The notes below the pieces were generated by a model. It saw only the letters and a list, made by a program, of their open reading frames with translations, was not told where the DNA came from and made no database searches. Source: Mariniphaga sediminis (GTDB lineage: Bacteria; Bacteroidota; Bacteroidia; Bacteroidales; Prolixibacteraceae). Taken from it: a DNA stretch of 64,000 bases. The stretch spans positions 82,773 to 146,772 of the forward strand of contig NZ_QWET01000014.1 in NCBI RefSeq assembly GCF_003573545.1, given 5' to 3'. Shown here one piece after another: positions 45,574-56,008 of the stretch. Numbering within the stretch: position 1 is the first letter of the stretch; each line of letters begins with the position of its first letter. The position numbers and the translations under genes were made by a program.

Positions 45574-46404
45574 TTACTGCATCTTCCTGTTTTTCTTCAA
45601 CTCTACGACCTTTTCAATATTAATGTCTTCAAACATTTTCATTATTTGGTTTCTCGTTTCATTGTAGCCAACCTCGTAAATTTCTTCCGCTTTATTAAAG
45701 TTGAATGTATTGAAATTACGCGCTTCCGGAGGCTCAATTACAAAATCGCATATTTGCTTACTCTTCTCCACATTTTGGGCAATCCCCAACCGGAAAGCCC
45801 TTTCGGCAATGGTCTTCATCCCCTTTACCTCTTCTTCCGGACCATTGTGGTTTACATGAACACCAATGAGTACCTGGCATTTATCCCGGATTGCTTCCGC
45901 CGGAAGATTATTCAGCAGTCCGCCATCCGTGTAGGTTTGTCCGTCAATTATTTGTGGTTCGAAAACAACCGGAATGGCAGCCGATGCCAATACCCACTGA
46001 AATAACTTTCCTTCCGATCTTATCTCCTCCAACCCACTGTTCAGGTTGGTTACCGCACAATAAAAAGGCATTTTCAGGGAAGAAAAATCATCGGCTCCAA
46101 TCATTTCCTCCATCACTTCCTGAACCTTCCCCATGTCAATAAGCCCGCTAAAGGGAAGATGCCAGTTAATCATAGTATGGAATTTCCGGGTAACCAGAAA
46201 ATCAAGAATTTCTTTTGGCGAAAAGCCAGCTGCATAAAACACACCTACAATGGCTCCCATACTGGTACCGGAAACCACTTGCGGTTTTATTCCAAACTCT
46301 TCCAGCGCCTCCAGCACACCAATGTGGGCAACTCCCCGCGCGCCCCCACCGCTTAAAGCAATGCCAAACTTGGGGAGGATATTCTCATCTATCGTTTTAT
46401 TCAT
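45574..46404 (-). CDS. Patatin-like phospholipase (RssA/YchK-like)
   Basis: A 276-residue cytoplasmic protein. It has the patatin catalytic dyad: the oxyanion loop SGGGARG (near residue 18), nucleophile Ser in GTSMGAIVG, and Asp in TDGGLLNNLP. VLASAAIPVVFEPQ is also typical. Related bacterial proteins hydrolyse acyl esters of phospholipids or lysophospholipids. There is no signal peptide, so it likely acts at the inner face of the membrane. It is divergent from mfd and has a -7 box of its own. Family assignment is firm; the true substrate is not known. Confidence 0.92.
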   Translation of the reverse strand: MNKTIDENILPKFGIALSGGGARGVAHIGVLEALEEFGIKPQVVSGTSMGAIVGVFYAAGFSPKEILDFLVTRKFHTMINWHLPFSGLIDMGKVQEVMEEMIGADDFSSLKMPFYCAVTNLNSGLEEIRSEGKLFQWVLASAAIPVVFEPQIIDGQTYTDGGLLNNLPAEAIRDKCQVLIGVHVNHNGPEEEVKGMKTIAERAFRLGIAQNVEKSKQICDFVIEPPEARNFNTFNFNKAEEIYEVGYNETRNQIMKMFEDINIEKVVELKKNRKMQ

Positions 46405-46435
46405 TCCTGATTTATTATTGAATTCCCGAAAGATA

Positions 46436-46443
46436 CAAATCTA
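46436..46443 (-). promoter_or_regulatory. -7 promoter element for the patatin-like gene
   Basis: TAGATTTG on the minus strand matches TAnnTTTG, 31 bases before the start codon. No -33 box is apparent. Confidence 0.35.
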
Positions 46444-46664
46444 CTAAAATGCTGTAATAAACGCTGCCAGGAGTTTGTTGAAGGTTTTCGGGATTCCGGG
46501 TTGGTTTTTGTTGAAACTTCAAACAACCTCTGGAAATCACTTGCAGTTTCATTTCAAACATTTTTAATGCCACCAACACACTGCTGGGGTGCGATTCCCC
46601 GTACTCCCGGTAAAGGAGTTCACTAAAAATTGGGAACAACATTCTGCAAGTCCTGCATTATTTA

Positions 46665-46672
46665 TAATTTTG
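46665..46672 (+). promoter_or_regulatory. -7 promoter element for mfd
   Basis: TAATTTTG matches TAnnTTTG and lies 19 bases before the TTG start of mfd, giving a very short leader. No clear -33 box is seen. Confidence 0.35.
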
Positions 46673-46691
46673 CCAAAATTTTCAGGTAAAA

Positions 46692-49600
46692 TTGGAACCT
46701 GTAGCATTTCTGAAATACTTTAAGGGGCAAAAACATTTTGCCGGAGTGGCAAAAAAACTCAGTGCCCCCCCGGGTGAAAAGATTCACCTGAATGGACTTA
46801 TTGGCTCTGCCAAAACAATATGGACTGCCAACCTGTTTCAGGAACTCCGTCAAAACATGGTTCTGCTGCTAAACGACCGCGAGGAAGCCGCTTATTTTTA
46901 TGATGATCTAAATAATCTGAGGTTAGCAAAACCGGCCCTGTTTTTTCCTTCGTCATACAAACGTTCTATTCAGTACGGACAGCCTGAACAGGAAAATATC
47001 GTGCAGCGGACTGAAACGTTGAACAAACTGCACGACAATGAGGAATCCTGCCTGATTGTTTCCTATCCCGAAGCACTGGTAGAAACCGTGATTTCGCAAC
47101 CCAACCTCGAAAAAAATACACTGCAGGTGGCTGTCAGCGACAAAATTTCTATTGAATTCATCAACGAATTTTTGTATGAATATGGCTTCGAGCGGGTCGA
47201 CTTTGTTTACGAACCGGGACAATTCTCGGTGCGGGGAAGCATTGTGGATGTCTTCTCCTATTCGAACGAAGACCCTTACCGGCTCGATTTTTTTGGCGAC
47301 GAGGTAGAATCCATCCGCAGCTTCAACATCGACAACCAGATTTCAAAAGAAACCTTCAGGAAAATAACGGTTGTCCCTAATATTCAAAATGAAGAACTGG
47401 AAGGCAATCGGGTTTCGGTATTCGAGTTTCTACCGGCAGACACGCTTTATTTCGGAAACGACATGAATCAGTTTTTCCATCAGGTAGATGATATTCACCG
47501 GCAAACCATTCTGGCAAAAGCCGAAGAGGATAATCTGAAAAAAATGATTATCACGGGCGAAGCACTGAAAAAACAACTGCACTCCAAAACCGTTTGCGAC
47601 TGGGGTACTGACCTCTGCTTTGAACCGAATTTCGTTGTTAAATTCTCCCATGCCCGGCAACCGGTTTTTAATAAAAAATTTGATCTGCTCGGTGAAAACC
47701 TGGAAGAACATCAAAACGACGGATATGAAATATTCATCCTTTCGAACCAGGAAAAACAGATAGAGCGATTGCAGGCTATTTTTCAGGATATCAAGACGGC
47801 GGTACATTTTACCCCGGTAAATTTTACATTGCACGAAGGGTTTGTGGATCATGATCTGAAGATTTGTTGTTACACCGACCATCAGATTTTCGAGCGTTAC
47901 CACCGGTTTAAACTGAAATCCAGAAAAGCACAGCGTGAAGCCATTTCGCTGAAAGAACTGAATATGCTGCACCCCGGCGACTACGTGGTGCATATCGATC
48001 ATGGAATCGGTAAATTTGCCGGGCTGGTGCGTACCGAAATCAACGGAAAAATGCAGGAAGCCATCCGGCTGGTGTACAAAAACAACGACTCCCTGCTCGT
48101 AAATATCCACTCGTTGCATCGTATTTCTAAATACAAGGGCAAAGACGGAACCGAACCCAATTTAAATAAACTGGGTACCGGGGCCTGGCAAAAAATGAAA
48201 AACAGCACCAAGTCCAAAGTAAAGGACATTGCCAAAGAGTTGATTGCCCTTTATGCTGAACGACTGGCCGAAAAAGGATTTGCCTTCTCGCCCGACTCGT
48301 ACCTGCAAACCGAACTGGAGGCTTCCTTTATCTACGAAGACACACCCGACCAGGAAAAAGCCACCGCAGCGGTCAAGGAAGACATGGAAAAACAAATTCC
48401 CATGGATCGTCTGGTTTGCGGCGATGTGGGTTTTGGTAAAACCGAGGTGGCCATCCGGGCGGCATTCAAGGCGGTAACCGACAGCAAGCAGGTGGCCGTG
48501 CTGGTGCCTACTACCATTCTGGCATTGCAGCACTATAAAACCTTTTCCGAGCGCCTGGAAAATTTTCCAGTAACTGTGGCCTACATCAGCCGGTTTAAAT
48601 CTGCTGCCGAAATAAAACAAACGTTAGCCGATCTGGCTGCAGGAAAAGTTGATATCCTCATCGGTACCCACCGGCTGGTGAGTAAAGATGTGAAGTTCAA
48701 AAACCTGGGATTGCTTATTATCGATGAAGAACAAAAGTTCGGGGTTTCGGTAAAGGACAAACTAAAAAAGCTGAAGGTAAATGTGGACACACTAACTCTC
48801 ACTGCTACGCCCATCCCACGCACCTTGCAGTTTTCATTGATGGGCGCCCGCGATTTGTCCATCATCCAGACGCCACCCCCTAACCGTTATCCGATTATTA
48901 CCGAGGTACACGGTTTTAATGAGCAACTTATCCGCGAAGCAATCTTATACGAGGTAGCCCGCAACGGACAAGTGTTTTTTATTCACAACCGGGTGCAGAA
49001 TATTTACGAAGTGGAAGCTACCATCAGAAAAATTGTGCCCGGCATTTCCACTGCCGTGGGACATGGGCAAATGGAAGGCCGTCAACTTGAAAAGGTGATG
49101 TTGGGTTTTATTAACGGCGATCATGATGTATTGATAGCCACCACCATCATTGAGTCGGGGTTGGATATTCCCAATGCCAATACAATGATTATCAATCATG
49201 CTGAAAACTATGGACTGAGTGATTTGCACCAGTTGCGCGGTCGTGTGGGGCGATCCAACAAAAAAGCATTCTGCTACCTCATAACGCCACCCCTTTCAGC
49301 AGTAAGTGCAGAGGCAAGGCGACGGCTAAAAGCCATCGAAGAATTTTCTGACCTCGGAAGTGGGTTTAACATTGCCATGCAGGACCTTGATATCCGTGGA
49401 GCCGGGAACCTGCTGGGAGCCGAACAGAGTGGCTTTATTGCCGACATCGGGTTTGAAACCTACCACCGCATTCTCAACGAAGCAATTCAGGAATTGCGGC
49501 AGGAAGAAGAGTTTAAAAATGTTTTCAAAGAAGAAGATCAGAAGCAGGCACAGGCTTTTCTAAACATAAAATTTACACAGGATTGCCAGGTTGATACTGA

Positions 49601-50048
49601 TCTGGAACTGCTTTTCCCCGACAGCTACATTCCCGGAAGTTCGGAACGGATGCTGCTTTACCGCGAACTTGACAACATTGAAAACAGGGAACAACTGGAT
49701 CTGTTTCGCAATAGTCTGAAAGATCGATTCGGCCCGTTTCCGGCAGAAACCAGGGAATTACTTGAAGTTGTAAAACTCCGATGGAAAGCCATCGAACTGG
49801 GCATGGAAAAAATCATTCTCAAAGAAGGAAAAATGATTTGTTATTTCATTTCCGACCAGCAGTCCCCATTTTACCAATCGGCGCTGTTTATGAAAATTGT
49901 ACAATACGTGCAAAGAGGTAAAACCAAAGGGCAGATGCGGGAACGCAGCAATAAACTCACACTTACTTTCTCCAATGTTCCGAATGTGGAGACTGCAGGT
50001 TATATTCTGGAGGAGATAATCGGAGAAGTTGCTGCCGCAGCAAAATAA
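46692..50048 (+). CDS. mfd: Transcription-repair coupling factor
   Basis: An 1,118-residue protein with TTG as the only sensible start; the next in-frame ATG is about 55 codons later, inside the UvrB-like N-terminal domain (LIGSAKTIWTANLFQEL). Domains in order are: UvrB-homology region (1-340), the RNA-polymerase-interaction domain with LHPGDYVVHIDHGIGKFAGL (about 420-490), and the RecG-like motor with Walker A GDVGFGKTEVA, DEEQKFGV, TATPIPRTLQ, ESGLDIPNANTMI and QLRGRVGRS. The C-terminal TRCF domain comes last (from about 970). It removes RNA polymerase stalled at lesions and recruits UvrA. It stands alone on the plus strand. Confidence 0.97.
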   Translation: MEPVAFLKYFKGQKHFAGVAKKLSAPPGEKIHLNGLIGSAKTIWTANLFQELRQNMVLLLNDREEAAYFYDDLNNLRLAKPALFFPSSYKRSIQYGQPEQENIVQRTETLNKLHDNEESCLIVSYPEALVETVISQPNLEKNTLQVAVSDKISIEFINEFLYEYGFERVDFVYEPGQFSVRGSIVDVFSYSNEDPYRLDFFGDEVESIRSFNIDNQISKETFRKITVVPNIQNEELEGNRVSVFEFLPADTLYFGNDMNQFFHQVDDIHRQTILAKAEEDNLKKMIITGEALKKQLHSKTVCDWGTDLCFEPNFVVKFSHARQPVFNKKFDLLGENLEEHQNDGYEIFILSNQEKQIERLQAIFQDIKTAVHFTPVNFTLHEGFVDHDLKICCYTDHQIFERYHRFKLKSRKAQREAISLKELNMLHPGDYVVHIDHGIGKFAGLVRTEINGKMQEAIRLVYKNNDSLLVNIHSLHRISKYKGKDGTEPNLNKLGTGAWQKMKNSTKSKVKDIAKELIALYAERLAEKGFAFSPDSYLQTELEASFIYEDTPDQEKATAAVKEDMEKQIPMDRLVCGDVGFGKTEVAIRAAFKAVTDSKQVAVLVPTTILALQHYKTFSERLENFPVTVAYISRFKSAAEIKQTLADLAAGKVDILIGTHRLVSKDVKFKNLGLLIIDEEQKFGVSVKDKLKKLKVNVDTLTLTATPIPRTLQFSLMGARDLSIIQTPPPNRYPIITEVHGFNEQLIREAILYEVARNGQVFFIHNRVQNIYEVEATIRKIVPGISTAVGHGQMEGRQLEKVMLGFINGDHDVLIATTIIESGLDIPNANTMIINHAENYGLSDLHQLRGRVGRSNKKAFCYLITPPLSAVSAEARRRLKAIEEFSDLGSGFNIAMQDLDIRGAGNLLGAEQSGFIADIGFETYHRILNEAIQELRQEEEFKNVFKEEDQKQAQAFLNIKFTQDCQVDTDLELLFPDSYIPGSSERMLLYRELDNIENREQLDLFRNSLKDRFGPFPAETRELLEVVKLRWKAIELGMEKIILKEGKMICYFISDQQSPFYQSALFMKIVQYVQRGKTKGQMRERSNKLTLTFSNVPNVETAGYILEEIIGEVAAAAK

Positions 50049-50269
50049 TCAATTCATTAAAAAGCAGTCCAGCGGCTTTCTACGTCTTACAAACAAATTG
50101 TATAAGAGCCAAATACCACCATTTCGGCAAAGTTTATCCGGGCATATAAAAAAATCCGCCAAAAGATTTTTTACTTTTACTGAATTTAGGATTTAACCTT
50201 TTGCAACTTCATTAGTCAAATTTGTTTAGTTTAACAAAACCAAGTAAACTCATATTAAAAATTTAAGAC

Positions 50270-51388
50270 GTGGCAACAAAAAATATATTCAGGATATCCG
50301 TTTCCATTGTCCTGGTAATGGTTGTAGCTGGCATTGTTTTATATCCGAAAATTAAGCCGCTATTTCGCACAACAGAAGAACCGGGACTCCGGACGGGGCC
50401 CGGCAGTAATGGGGGAGGAAGGCAACCGCTATACGCCAGCGGGTACATTTTGGTGCCTACAAAAATGAACGAACTGATATACAGCACCGGTTCGCTGCTG
50501 CCCGATGAAGAAGTGGATCTGGCATTTGAAACTTCCGGGAAAGTAGTAGGTATCTATTTTGCGGAAGGCACGCGCATTGAAAAAGGTGAGTTGCTGGCAA
50601 AAATCAATGATAAACCACTGCAGGCGCAATTGCTTAAATTACGGGCACAAAAAAAGCTTGTTGAGGAACGGGAGTTCAGGCAACGACAACTGCTCGACCG
50701 CGATGCCATCAGCCGCGAAAGTTATGACCAGGTAGCTACCGAACTACAGTCTATCGAAGCCGATATTATGCTCATTGAAGCCCGCATTGATGAAACCGAA
50801 CTGCGTGCTCCTTTTCATGGCACTGTCGGACTGCGTATGATCTCGGAAGGAGCTTTTGCCACCACCCAGACCAAAATTGTACGTCTGGTAAAAACCCGGC
50901 CGCTTAAAATCGAATTTTCCATTCCTGAGCGCTATGCCGGAGAAGTAACTCCCGGATTTCCTATCACATTCAACATCGACGGCTTTCAGCATTCTTTTGA
51001 AGCAAAAGTGTATGCTATCGACCCCAAAGTAAATATTGAAACCCGCACCATTGTGGCACGAGCGCTTTATCCCAATGTAAACGAAGAACTCAAACCCGGC
51101 CGGTTTGCCAGTGTCAGGGCGCGACTTTCACAAATTGAAAATGCCGTTTCCATTCCTACGGAAGCACTAATTCCTGAAATGGATGGTGAAAAAGTATACG
51201 TTTTTAACAAGGGGAAAGCACAGGGGAAAAAGGTCATTACCGGCCTTCGTACCGAGTCGCACATTCAAATCAGGGAGGGACTGAGTTTTGGCGACACACT
51301 GCTAACAACGGCTATTTTGCAATTAAGAAATGACCTGCCGGTACAACTCGATACCATCGTAACAAACCAACATTTAGTAACCGAATAA
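50270..51388 (+). CDS. RND efflux membrane fusion protein (HlyD/AcrA family)
   Basis: A 372-residue periplasmic adaptor starting with GTG. One N-terminal membrane anchor (residues 7-26) is present and no lipobox. The lipoyl/biotinyl half-motifs are LAFETSGKVVGIYFAEGTRIEKGELLAKIND and TELRAPFHGTVGLRMISEGAF, separated by an alpha-helical hairpin (about 105-160). Beta-barrel and membrane-proximal domains follow (IKIEFSIPERY-like LKIEFSIPERYAGEV, then VSIPTEALIPEMDGEKVYVF). It connects the pump to the TolC-like channel. A single base separates its stop codon from the start of the pump gene, so translation is coupled. Confidence 0.94.
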   Translation: MATKNIFRISVSIVLVMVVAGIVLYPKIKPLFRTTEEPGLRTGPGSNGGGRQPLYASGYILVPTKMNELIYSTGSLLPDEEVDLAFETSGKVVGIYFAEGTRIEKGELLAKINDKPLQAQLLKLRAQKKLVEEREFRQRQLLDRDAISRESYDQVATELQSIEADIMLIEARIDETELRAPFHGTVGLRMISEGAFATTQTKIVRLVKTRPLKIEFSIPERYAGEVTPGFPITFNIDGFQHSFEAKVYAIDPKVNIETRTIVARALYPNVNEELKPGRFASVRARLSQIENAVSIPTEALIPEMDGEKVYVFNKGKAQGKKVITGLRTESHIQIREGLSFGDTLLTTAILQLRNDLPVQLDTIVTNQHLVTE

Positions 51389-51389
51389 A

Positions 51390-54300
51390 ATGAGTCTTTC
51401 ATCCGTTAGCATAAAACGCCCGGTACTGGCGACCGTTTTTTCCCTGGTTATTTTACTGTTCGGGGGAATCGGGATGACCTTTCTTGGAGTCAGGGAGTTT
51501 CCCAGCGTGGACCCTCCCATCATTTCCGTAAGAACTTCTTATCCCGGCGCCAACTCCGATGTAATTGAAACCCAGATTTCAGAGCCGTTGGAACAATCCA
51601 TCAACGGCATTCCGGGAATACGTTCTTTAACCAGTAGCAGTAGTCAGGGAAACAGCCGGATCACCGTAGAATTTGAACTCTCGGTTGATCTGGAAACGGC
51701 CGCCAACGATGTACGCGACAAAGTTTCGCAGGCGCAACGTTACCTGCCCCGCGACTGCGATCCGCCAACGGTCTCCAAGGCCGATGCCGATGCCGAGCCT
51801 ATCATTATGATTGCGATAAAGAGCCCGAAACGATCGCTCCTCGAACTTTCCGAAATCGCCGAACTGACCTTCAAAGAACAACTGCAAACCATTTCGGGTG
51901 TGAGTGCCGTGGATATTTGGGGAGAAAAACGCTATGCCATGCGCATCTGGCTCGACCCGGCCAAGCTTGCCGGCTACCAAATGACCCCCCTCGATGTGCG
52001 AAACGCTATTCTCCGCGAAAATGTTGAACTTCCGGCAGGAAGTATCGAAGGAAATACCACGGAACTAACCATCCGCACACTGGGGTTGATGACAACCCCC
52101 GAAGAATTTAACAGCCTCATCCTGAAACAATCAGGAGATCAGCTTATCCGGGTACGCGATATCGGCCGGGCTGAGCTGGGCCCCGAAGATTTGCGCGGCA
52201 TCATGAAAATGAATGGAATTCCCATGGTTGCCACCATCATTATTCCGCAACCGGGCGCCAACCATATCGACATTGTGGATGATGTGTATGAACGACTGGA
52301 ATTTATGAAAAGGGATCTGCCCGATGATGTGGAAATTGATATCGGCTTTGACAATACCAAATACATCCGTTCGTCGATCAGGGAAGTAAAAACCACCATT
52401 TACCTGGCTTTTTTCCTGGTTGTCGTTATCATTTTTGCTTTCCTGCGCGACTGGCGAACCACCTTCATCCCCATCCTGGTAATCCCCGTTTCGCTGGTTG
52501 GTTCATTTTTTATCATGTACATCGCCGGGTTCACCATCAATGTCCTGACCCTGCTTGCCATTGTACTTTCTATCGGGCTGGTGGTAGACGACGCCATTGT
52601 GATGATGGAAAATATCTATGTGAAAATTGAACAGGGAATGACTCCCCTGGAGGCGGGGCTAAAAGGTTCCAACGAAATATTTTTTGCTATCATTGCCACT
52701 ACCATTACATTAGTAGCTGTATTCATTCCCATCGTTTTTCTGGAAGGAATGACGGGCAGGCTTTTCCGCGAGTTCAGTATTGTTATAGCCGGTGCCGTGG
52801 CCATTTCATCGTTTGTCGCACTTACATTCACCCCCATGCTTTCGACCAAACTGTTAAAAACACGCCACAAACGAAGTAAAGCATACAATTATTCCGAAAA
52901 GTTTTTTATCAGACTCAACGGTGCCTACCAGCGTTCATTGGCAAAATTCCTGCAACGAAAATATATTGCTCTGATTATTATTTTACTATCGGGAGTTTTC
53001 ATTTTCGTTTTGTGGAAAATCATCCCGGCTGAAATGGCGCCTCTGGAAGACCGTTCGCAAATGAATGCAAGGGTCACTTCGCCCGAAGGGGCCACTTACG
53101 AATTCAACTACGACTATGTAGAGGACATAGCCAAACTGGTCAATGATATAATCCCCGAACGGGAAAATGTTACAACCCTGGTGAGAGGAAGCTGGGCATT
53201 TGTGCGGGTGGTACTAACCCACCCGGATGAAAGGGAACGTTCCCAGCAGGAAATCGCCAGCCAACTTACTGCCGAACTCCGAAAAAAGACAAAGGCCAGG
53301 GCCACTGTCGTACAACGATCGACCTTTGGCGGCAGACGCGCCCGTCCGCCAATCCAGTACGTTCTACAGGCACCGAGCATCGATAAACTCCGCGAAGTTT
53401 TACCCGAATTTATGGCTCAGGTAAACAACAACCCCATCTTTGTATCGCCCGATGTAAACCTAAAATTCACAAAGCCGGAATTACAGATTGAAATCAACCG
53501 GGATAAGGCCAACCTTTTGGGCGTTTCAACCCAAAATATAGGGCAAACACTCCAACTGGCATTAAGCGGACAGCGGTTCGGCTATTTTATCATGAACGGG
53601 AAACAATACGAGATTTTGGGAGAGCTGCACCGTCAGGACCGCAACAAACCCCTCGATCTAAAATCGCTCTATGTAAGGAACAGCAGGGGTGAGATGGTTC
53701 AGCTTGACAATTTTGTCAGTCTGAAGGAAACGACTGCCCCACCTGAGCTTTACCGCTACAACCGGTTTGTATCTGCCACAATCTCTTCTAATTTGGCCAA
53801 TAAAAAAACCATTAGTGAGGGAATCGAAGAAATGGACAAAATCGCTAACAAGGTACTTGATGATTCGTTTCGCACTGCGCTCGACGGCGACTCAAAAGAC
53901 TTTATGGAAAGTTCGTCGAGCCTGATGTTTGCATTTATTCTGGCCATTGTGCTTATCTTCCTGGTACTTTCAGCGCAGTTTGAAAGTTTTAAAGACCCCA
54001 TTATTGTAATGATGACAGTACCCCTGGCATTAACCGGCGCCCTGTTTTTTATGTGGTACTTTGACATTACCATGAATATTTTCAGCCAGATAGGAATCAT
54101 TATGCTCATCGGGCTGGTTTCCAAAAACGGGATACTTATCGTGGAATTTGCCAACCAAAGGAAAGTGGCCGGGATGAAAAAACTGGAAGCTATAAAATAT
54201 GCCTCCGCCGCCCGGTTCCGCCCTATTCTGATGACAAGCCTGTCGACTATCCTGGGAATCCTGCCGCTTGCTATGGGACTGGGAGAAGGGGCACAAAGCC

Positions 54301-54461
54301 GCGTGGCTATGGGGACAGCCGTAGTAGGCGGACTTCTGATTTCCACATTCCTTACCCTGTATGTAGTCCCGGGCATTTACCTGTTAATTTCAAGTGAATC
54401 AAATAATACATCGGATAATGCGAGTAACATCAATCATATTGAAAAACCTGTTAATGATTAA
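51390..54461 (+). CDS. RND multidrug efflux pump, HAE1/AcrB family
   Basis: A 1,023-residue inner-membrane transporter with 12 membrane helices and two large periplasmic loops. The proton-relay aspartates are present in helix 4 (LSIGLVVDDAIVMMENIY). Early motifs (VREFPSVDPPIISVRTSYPGA, IRSLTSSSSQGNSRITVEF) and late ones (GLVSKNGILIVEFANQ, RPILMTSLSTILGILPLAMGLGEGAQSR) are classical. It should expel amphipathic drugs, bile acids or dyes with proton energy. It lies between its adaptor and TolC genes in a tight operon; the TolC gene start overlaps its last codons by eight bases. Substrate range cannot be predicted. Confidence 0.96.
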   Translation: MSLSSVSIKRPVLATVFSLVILLFGGIGMTFLGVREFPSVDPPIISVRTSYPGANSDVIETQISEPLEQSINGIPGIRSLTSSSSQGNSRITVEFELSVDLETAANDVRDKVSQAQRYLPRDCDPPTVSKADADAEPIIMIAIKSPKRSLLELSEIAELTFKEQLQTISGVSAVDIWGEKRYAMRIWLDPAKLAGYQMTPLDVRNAILRENVELPAGSIEGNTTELTIRTLGLMTTPEEFNSLILKQSGDQLIRVRDIGRAELGPEDLRGIMKMNGIPMVATIIIPQPGANHIDIVDDVYERLEFMKRDLPDDVEIDIGFDNTKYIRSSIREVKTTIYLAFFLVVVIIFAFLRDWRTTFIPILVIPVSLVGSFFIMYIAGFTINVLTLLAIVLSIGLVVDDAIVMMENIYVKIEQGMTPLEAGLKGSNEIFFAIIATTITLVAVFIPIVFLEGMTGRLFREFSIVIAGAVAISSFVALTFTPMLSTKLLKTRHKRSKAYNYSEKFFIRLNGAYQRSLAKFLQRKYIALIIILLSGVFIFVLWKIIPAEMAPLEDRSQMNARVTSPEGATYEFNYDYVEDIAKLVNDIIPERENVTTLVRGSWAFVRVVLTHPDERERSQQEIASQLTAELRKKTKARATVVQRSTFGGRRARPPIQYVLQAPSIDKLREVLPEFMAQVNNNPIFVSPDVNLKFTKPELQIEINRDKANLLGVSTQNIGQTLQLALSGQRFGYFIMNGKQYEILGELHRQDRNKPLDLKSLYVRNSRGEMVQLDNFVSLKETTAPPELYRYNRFVSATISSNLANKKTISEGIEEMDKIANKVLDDSFRTALDGDSKDFMESSSSLMFAFILAIVLIFLVLSAQFESFKDPIIVMMTVPLALTGALFFMWYFDITMNIFSQIGIIMLIGLVSKNGILIVEFANQRKVAGMKKLEAIKYASAARFRPILMTSLSTILGILPLAMGLGEGAQSRVAMGTAVVGGLLISTFLTLYVVPGIYLLISSESNNTSDNASNINHIEKPVND

Positions 54462-55794
54462 AAGGCTCATCCCCGTCTTTCTGATTTTTATAATTGCGGA
54501 AAATTCATCCGGGCAAGAAATTTACGATCTGAGCCGGTGCGTGACAACCGGCCTGGAACAAAATTTTTCGGTGAAAGTAGCCCGTAACGAAAAAGCAATT
54601 TCAGACAATAATTACACCCGGGGAAATGCCGGATTTTTGCCTACGGTGTCTACCACAAACAGATTTGGAGGGAACTTAACTTCCACTACTCAAAACATGA
54701 ACGACGATTCCCAAAGGATATCGAGTGGAATCCATAACACCACGGGATCGGCAGCTTTAAACCTGAATATGACCATTTTTAACGGGTTGAATGTACAAAC
54801 GACATATCAAAAACTGGATGAGTTAAAACAGGTTGGGGAACTCAATACCCAGATGGCCATGGAAAATCTGGTAGCGCAAATAGTCGCTGAATATTATTAT
54901 TACATTCAGCAGCTTAATTACCAGAATAACATGGAATATGCTGTTTCGCTTTCAAGGGAACGGGTGCGTATTGATGAGGATCGTTACCTTTTGGGTGCTT
55001 CCTCAAAGTTGGAATTGCTACAGTCTATTGTTTACCTGAACGAAGACAGTTCCCGCCTGGCACGGCAAAACGAGGCCATCCTTGAATCAGAAGTCCGGTT
55101 AAAAAAACTAATGGCGCTGGAAAACCTGGAGGAGCGTATTGCACTGCAGGATACTTCTATTGCCATCAATCCTGATTTACATTATGCAGAACTACTGGAA
55201 TTGACTCTCGATTTAAACACCAGTCTCCAGGTTGCCAAAAAAGATCAACAAATTTCGGAACTGGACTATAAAATCATTGCATCCAGATCGTATCCCTACC
55301 TGAACCTGTCGTCGGGCTACAATTATTCTTACCGTGGCTACGGAACTGGAACCATCAGTGACTACGGTGAACTGGCACTTAACAACCAGCAAACACGGAC
55401 ATTCAATTACGGCCTCACACTGGGAATGGATATTTTCGACGGATTTAATCGTCGCCGCGAGAAGGCCAATGCCCGCATTGCAGCAGAAAACCGGATGTAC
55501 CGGTATCAGGAAATAGAGCAGAACATTAAAGCCGAGCTTCTTACTGTCTATTATGCCTACGAAAATAACCTGCGGCTTGTACAAATGGAAGAGCAAAACC
55601 TGGATGTAGCCCGTGAAAATCTGGAAATTGCGCTGGAACGTTACCGGCTGGGCGCCCTATCGGGACTGGAACTGCGCGAGGTTCAAAAAAGCCTGCTTGA
55701 TGCCGAAGAACGTCTTATCTCCGTAAAATTTCAAACCAAAATTGCGGAGATCTCCTTGCTCCAAATAGCCGGAAAAGTGATGGATTACGTGTAA
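54454..55794 (+). CDS. TolC-family outer-membrane efflux channel
   Basis: The start at 54454 (MIKRLIPVFLIFIIAENSSGQ) places a proper signal peptide at the N terminus and overlaps the pump gene by eight bases; an open frame runs back to 54394, but that leader is unlikely. The mature protein of about 425 residues has the internal duplication of TolC: YDLSRCVTTGLEQNFSVKVARNEKAI and TLDLNTSLQVAKKDQQISELDYKI start the two halves. NLDVARENLEIALERYRLGALSGLELREVQKSLLDAEERLI is the typical helix near the end. It forms the trimeric exit duct for the RND pump encoded just upstream. Confidence 0.94.
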   Translation: MIKRLIPVFLIFIIAENSSGQEIYDLSRCVTTGLEQNFSVKVARNEKAISDNNYTRGNAGFLPTVSTTNRFGGNLTSTTQNMNDDSQRISSGIHNTTGSAALNLNMTIFNGLNVQTTYQKLDELKQVGELNTQMAMENLVAQIVAEYYYYIQQLNYQNNMEYAVSLSRERVRIDEDRYLLGASSKLELLQSIVYLNEDSSRLARQNEAILESEVRLKKLMALENLEERIALQDTSIAINPDLHYAELLELTLDLNTSLQVAKKDQQISELDYKIIASRSYPYLNLSSGYNYSYRGYGTGTISDYGELALNNQQTRTFNYGLTLGMDIFDGFNRRREKANARIAAENRMYRYQEIEQNIKAELLTVYYAYENNLRLVQMEEQNLDVARENLEIALERYRLGALSGLELREVQKSLLDAEERLISVKFQTKIAEISLLQIAGKVMDYV

Positions 55795-55948
55795 TCTATC
55801 TTCTGTTAAAACAACCTATTTCTGTTGTGTTTGTCCCAATTGCAGGGTAAGAAATAAATATGCGAGATTCGATGCATATCAAAACAGGAGCGCCTTAACT
55901 TGCGGCAATCTTAATTTCACAGGATAAAAAAAACTATTGAAGAATTTC

Positions 55949-55981
55949 TTTCGATTTCCATCATCCATTCTTGTATCTTTG
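55949..55981 (+). promoter_or_regulatory. Promoter for the sulfatase gene
   Basis: TATCTTTG (55974-55981) matches the -7 consensus exactly. TTTC (55949-55952) lies 21 bases upstream as a near -33 box. The position just before 56009 supports the later ATG and rules out the TTG at 55937 as the start. Confidence 0.55.
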
Positions 55982-56008
55982 AACATCTTTCAACAAAAAC
56001 AATTCAAA

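Noticed and set aside
46415..46642. Minus-strand frame of 75 codons between the patatin-like gene and mfd
   Set aside because: No start context, low-complexity intergenic translation, and it would overlap the patatin-like gene promoter.
47430..48119. Minus-strand open frame of 229 codons inside mfd
   Set aside because: Antisense of conserved mfd sequence; no signal, domain or promoter supports it.
50060..50180. Second copy of the inverted-repeat arm downstream of mfd (TCCAGCGG and AAATCCGCC)
   Set aside because: Similarity covers only eight or nine bases and no paired arm is found nearby.
55937..56008. TTG start giving a longer sulfatase
   Set aside because: The promoter -7 box at 55974-55981 lies downstream of this codon, and the ATG at 56009 yields a correct lipoprotein signal.
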